From contig NZ_RRAZ01000036.1 of assembly GCF_003863335.1 (NCBI RefSeq), forward strand, positions 1 through 35,254: DNA of 35,254 nucleotides. The letters run 5' to 3'. Position numbers and translations under genes: made by a program. Source of the DNA: Falsigemmobacter faecalis. Its GTDB lineage: Bacteria > Pseudomonadota > Alphaproteobacteria > Rhodobacterales > Rhodobacteraceae. Under the pieces are notes generated by a model. The model was not told the origin of the DNA, searched no databases, and saw only the letters and a program-made list of their open reading frames with translations. This document shows, one piece after another, positions 34,831 through 35,254 of the stretch (position 1 is its first letter; each line of letters begins with the position of its first letter).

Positions 34831-34855
34831 CGCCACTGGTCCGGGGCCCATGGCG
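34831..34855. repeat. Hairpin insertion in istA, CGCCATTGG type
   Basis: CGCCACTGG, TCCGGGGC, CCATGGCG: imperfect dyad, with flanks ATCGAGCCATGG and GAGGG shared with 23836-23861. It replaces about four residues of istA between GTCD and KTAVFAG. Confidence 0.6.
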
Positions 34856-35254
34856 AGGGAAGACGGCGGTGTTTGCGGGCAGAGAACGGCTCTGCAACCG
34901 CCGCTTTCTCCAGATGGGAGTCCTTCCCTGGTTCAGCCGGTCGCCTGCATGCCCGCGTCTGGCCGGGAGAAGGGCCAGGTCAGGAACCCGGCCGGACTGG
35001 TGCGCGAGCGGTTCTTCACGCCCCGCCTGCGCGTGAAGAGCTTCGGGGAGCGGAACGCCTTGCGGCCGGAAAAATGCGTGGCCTGGGCCCAGGCCAGGGC
35101 GCATCGCACCCCGAGCCGGCGGATCGGACCCCTCTGGGAGGGGTTCGATAAAGAGCGCCGGCACCTCGTGCCCTGCGCAGGCCCTTTCGATGGCTTCCAC
35201 AGCGTTCCGGCCCGCTCGAGCCTTGTCCCTGAACCAAAGGCGAGCAAGGTCTCG

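Larger units (their letters stand above)
34122..35254 (+). mobile_element. IS21-family element, istA remnant, runs off the window
   Basis: A terminus-like TGTTTCGGCG at 34122 is followed by istA sequence from about 34205: VDTITRVRRAFYVQRGSMKK, ITRELVSRNTDRRILRSDET, FSYGRAHQPMPRIGPWQ, PSRERLTLIRIFEDL; then in other frames AYVPLSSDRGEADRFDRSHE, HVRLCHSRMMCVRAYPRE, FDAQDRAFAFFRGTCTGGT, KTAVFAGRERLCNRRFLQM, VRERFFTPRLRVKSF and AGPFDGFHSVP. This is the integrase of IS21 elements in the correct order but with several frameshifts and two hairpin-bearing insertions. The end lies outside the window, so istB is not seen. It truncates copy B of the IS5-type element. Confidence 0.8.

Noticed and set aside
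65-34858. Palindromes as CRISPR repeats or integron attC sites
   Set aside because: They are scattered, have no regular spacers, differ in their arms, and there is no cas gene or integrase of the integron type.
1-35254. Functional transposase genes
   Set aside because: Every IS-derived gene seen (IS3, IS5/IS1182, IS481, IS110, IS21) has frameshifts, internal stops, deletions or truncation.

Overview
The window looks like an accessory region of a high-GC alphaproteobacterium, most probably Rhodobacterales (Paracoccus/Rhodobacter-like). This is inferred from codon and GC usage, from the types of IS3, IS5/IS1182, IS481, IS110 and IS21 transposases, and from the mrp and guanidino-compound gene content. 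No rRNA, tRNA or CRISPR array was seen.

Layout. (1) 1-2042: decayed insertion sequences: an IS end, an IS3-family remnant (minus strand) and a decayed IS5/IS1182-type transposase gene (copy A). (2) 2131-12793: a tight five-gene plus-strand operon that I read as a probable antiviral system: an SF1 helicase fused to a Vsr/DUF559-like nuclease, a membrane-anchored coiled-coil protein, a membrane-anchored coiled-coil protein ending in an McrB-type AAA+ domain, a DUF2357/McrC-like protein, and a divergent Hsp70-like protein with a long helical tail. The combination resembles McrBC-derived coiled-coil nuclease (CoCoNuT-type) systems as I remember them, but I cannot confirm that here. (3) 13150-14575: a broken IS3 element full of hairpin insertions. 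(4) 14585-22148: an apparently intact catabolic cluster: M20 amidohydrolase/carbamoylase (minus), LysR regulator, a guanidino-group deiminase-like enzyme, a polar amino acid ABC transporter (binding protein, permease, ATPase), an agmatinase-family ureohydrolase and a HutD-family protein. It suggests uptake and nitrogen release from a guanidino or ureido amino-acid-like compound. (5) 22650-24600: a GntR regulator followed by an amidase gene that carries a nonsense codon and is cut by an IS481 element. (6) 24671-30985: usp-like gene plus a complete seven-gene mrp Na+/H+ antiporter operon (minus strand), divergent from an OxyR-like regulator (31082-31999). (7) 32040-35254: IS110, IS481, IS5/IS1182 (copy B, inverted relative to copy A) and IS21 remnants.

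The second unusual theme is a swarm of short palindromic insertions. At least a dozen 20-45 bp hairpins sit inside the decayed transposase genes. Most share a core TCC-GGG-GGA (or its complement) with variable stem arms, and several share outer flanks (GAGGAGGANCAG on one side, CCCGC on the other). Some are inserted in frame, one pair is nested, and one marks a deletion and an IS-IS junction. They resemble the Rickettsia palindromic elements in behaviour. None was seen in the intact genes.
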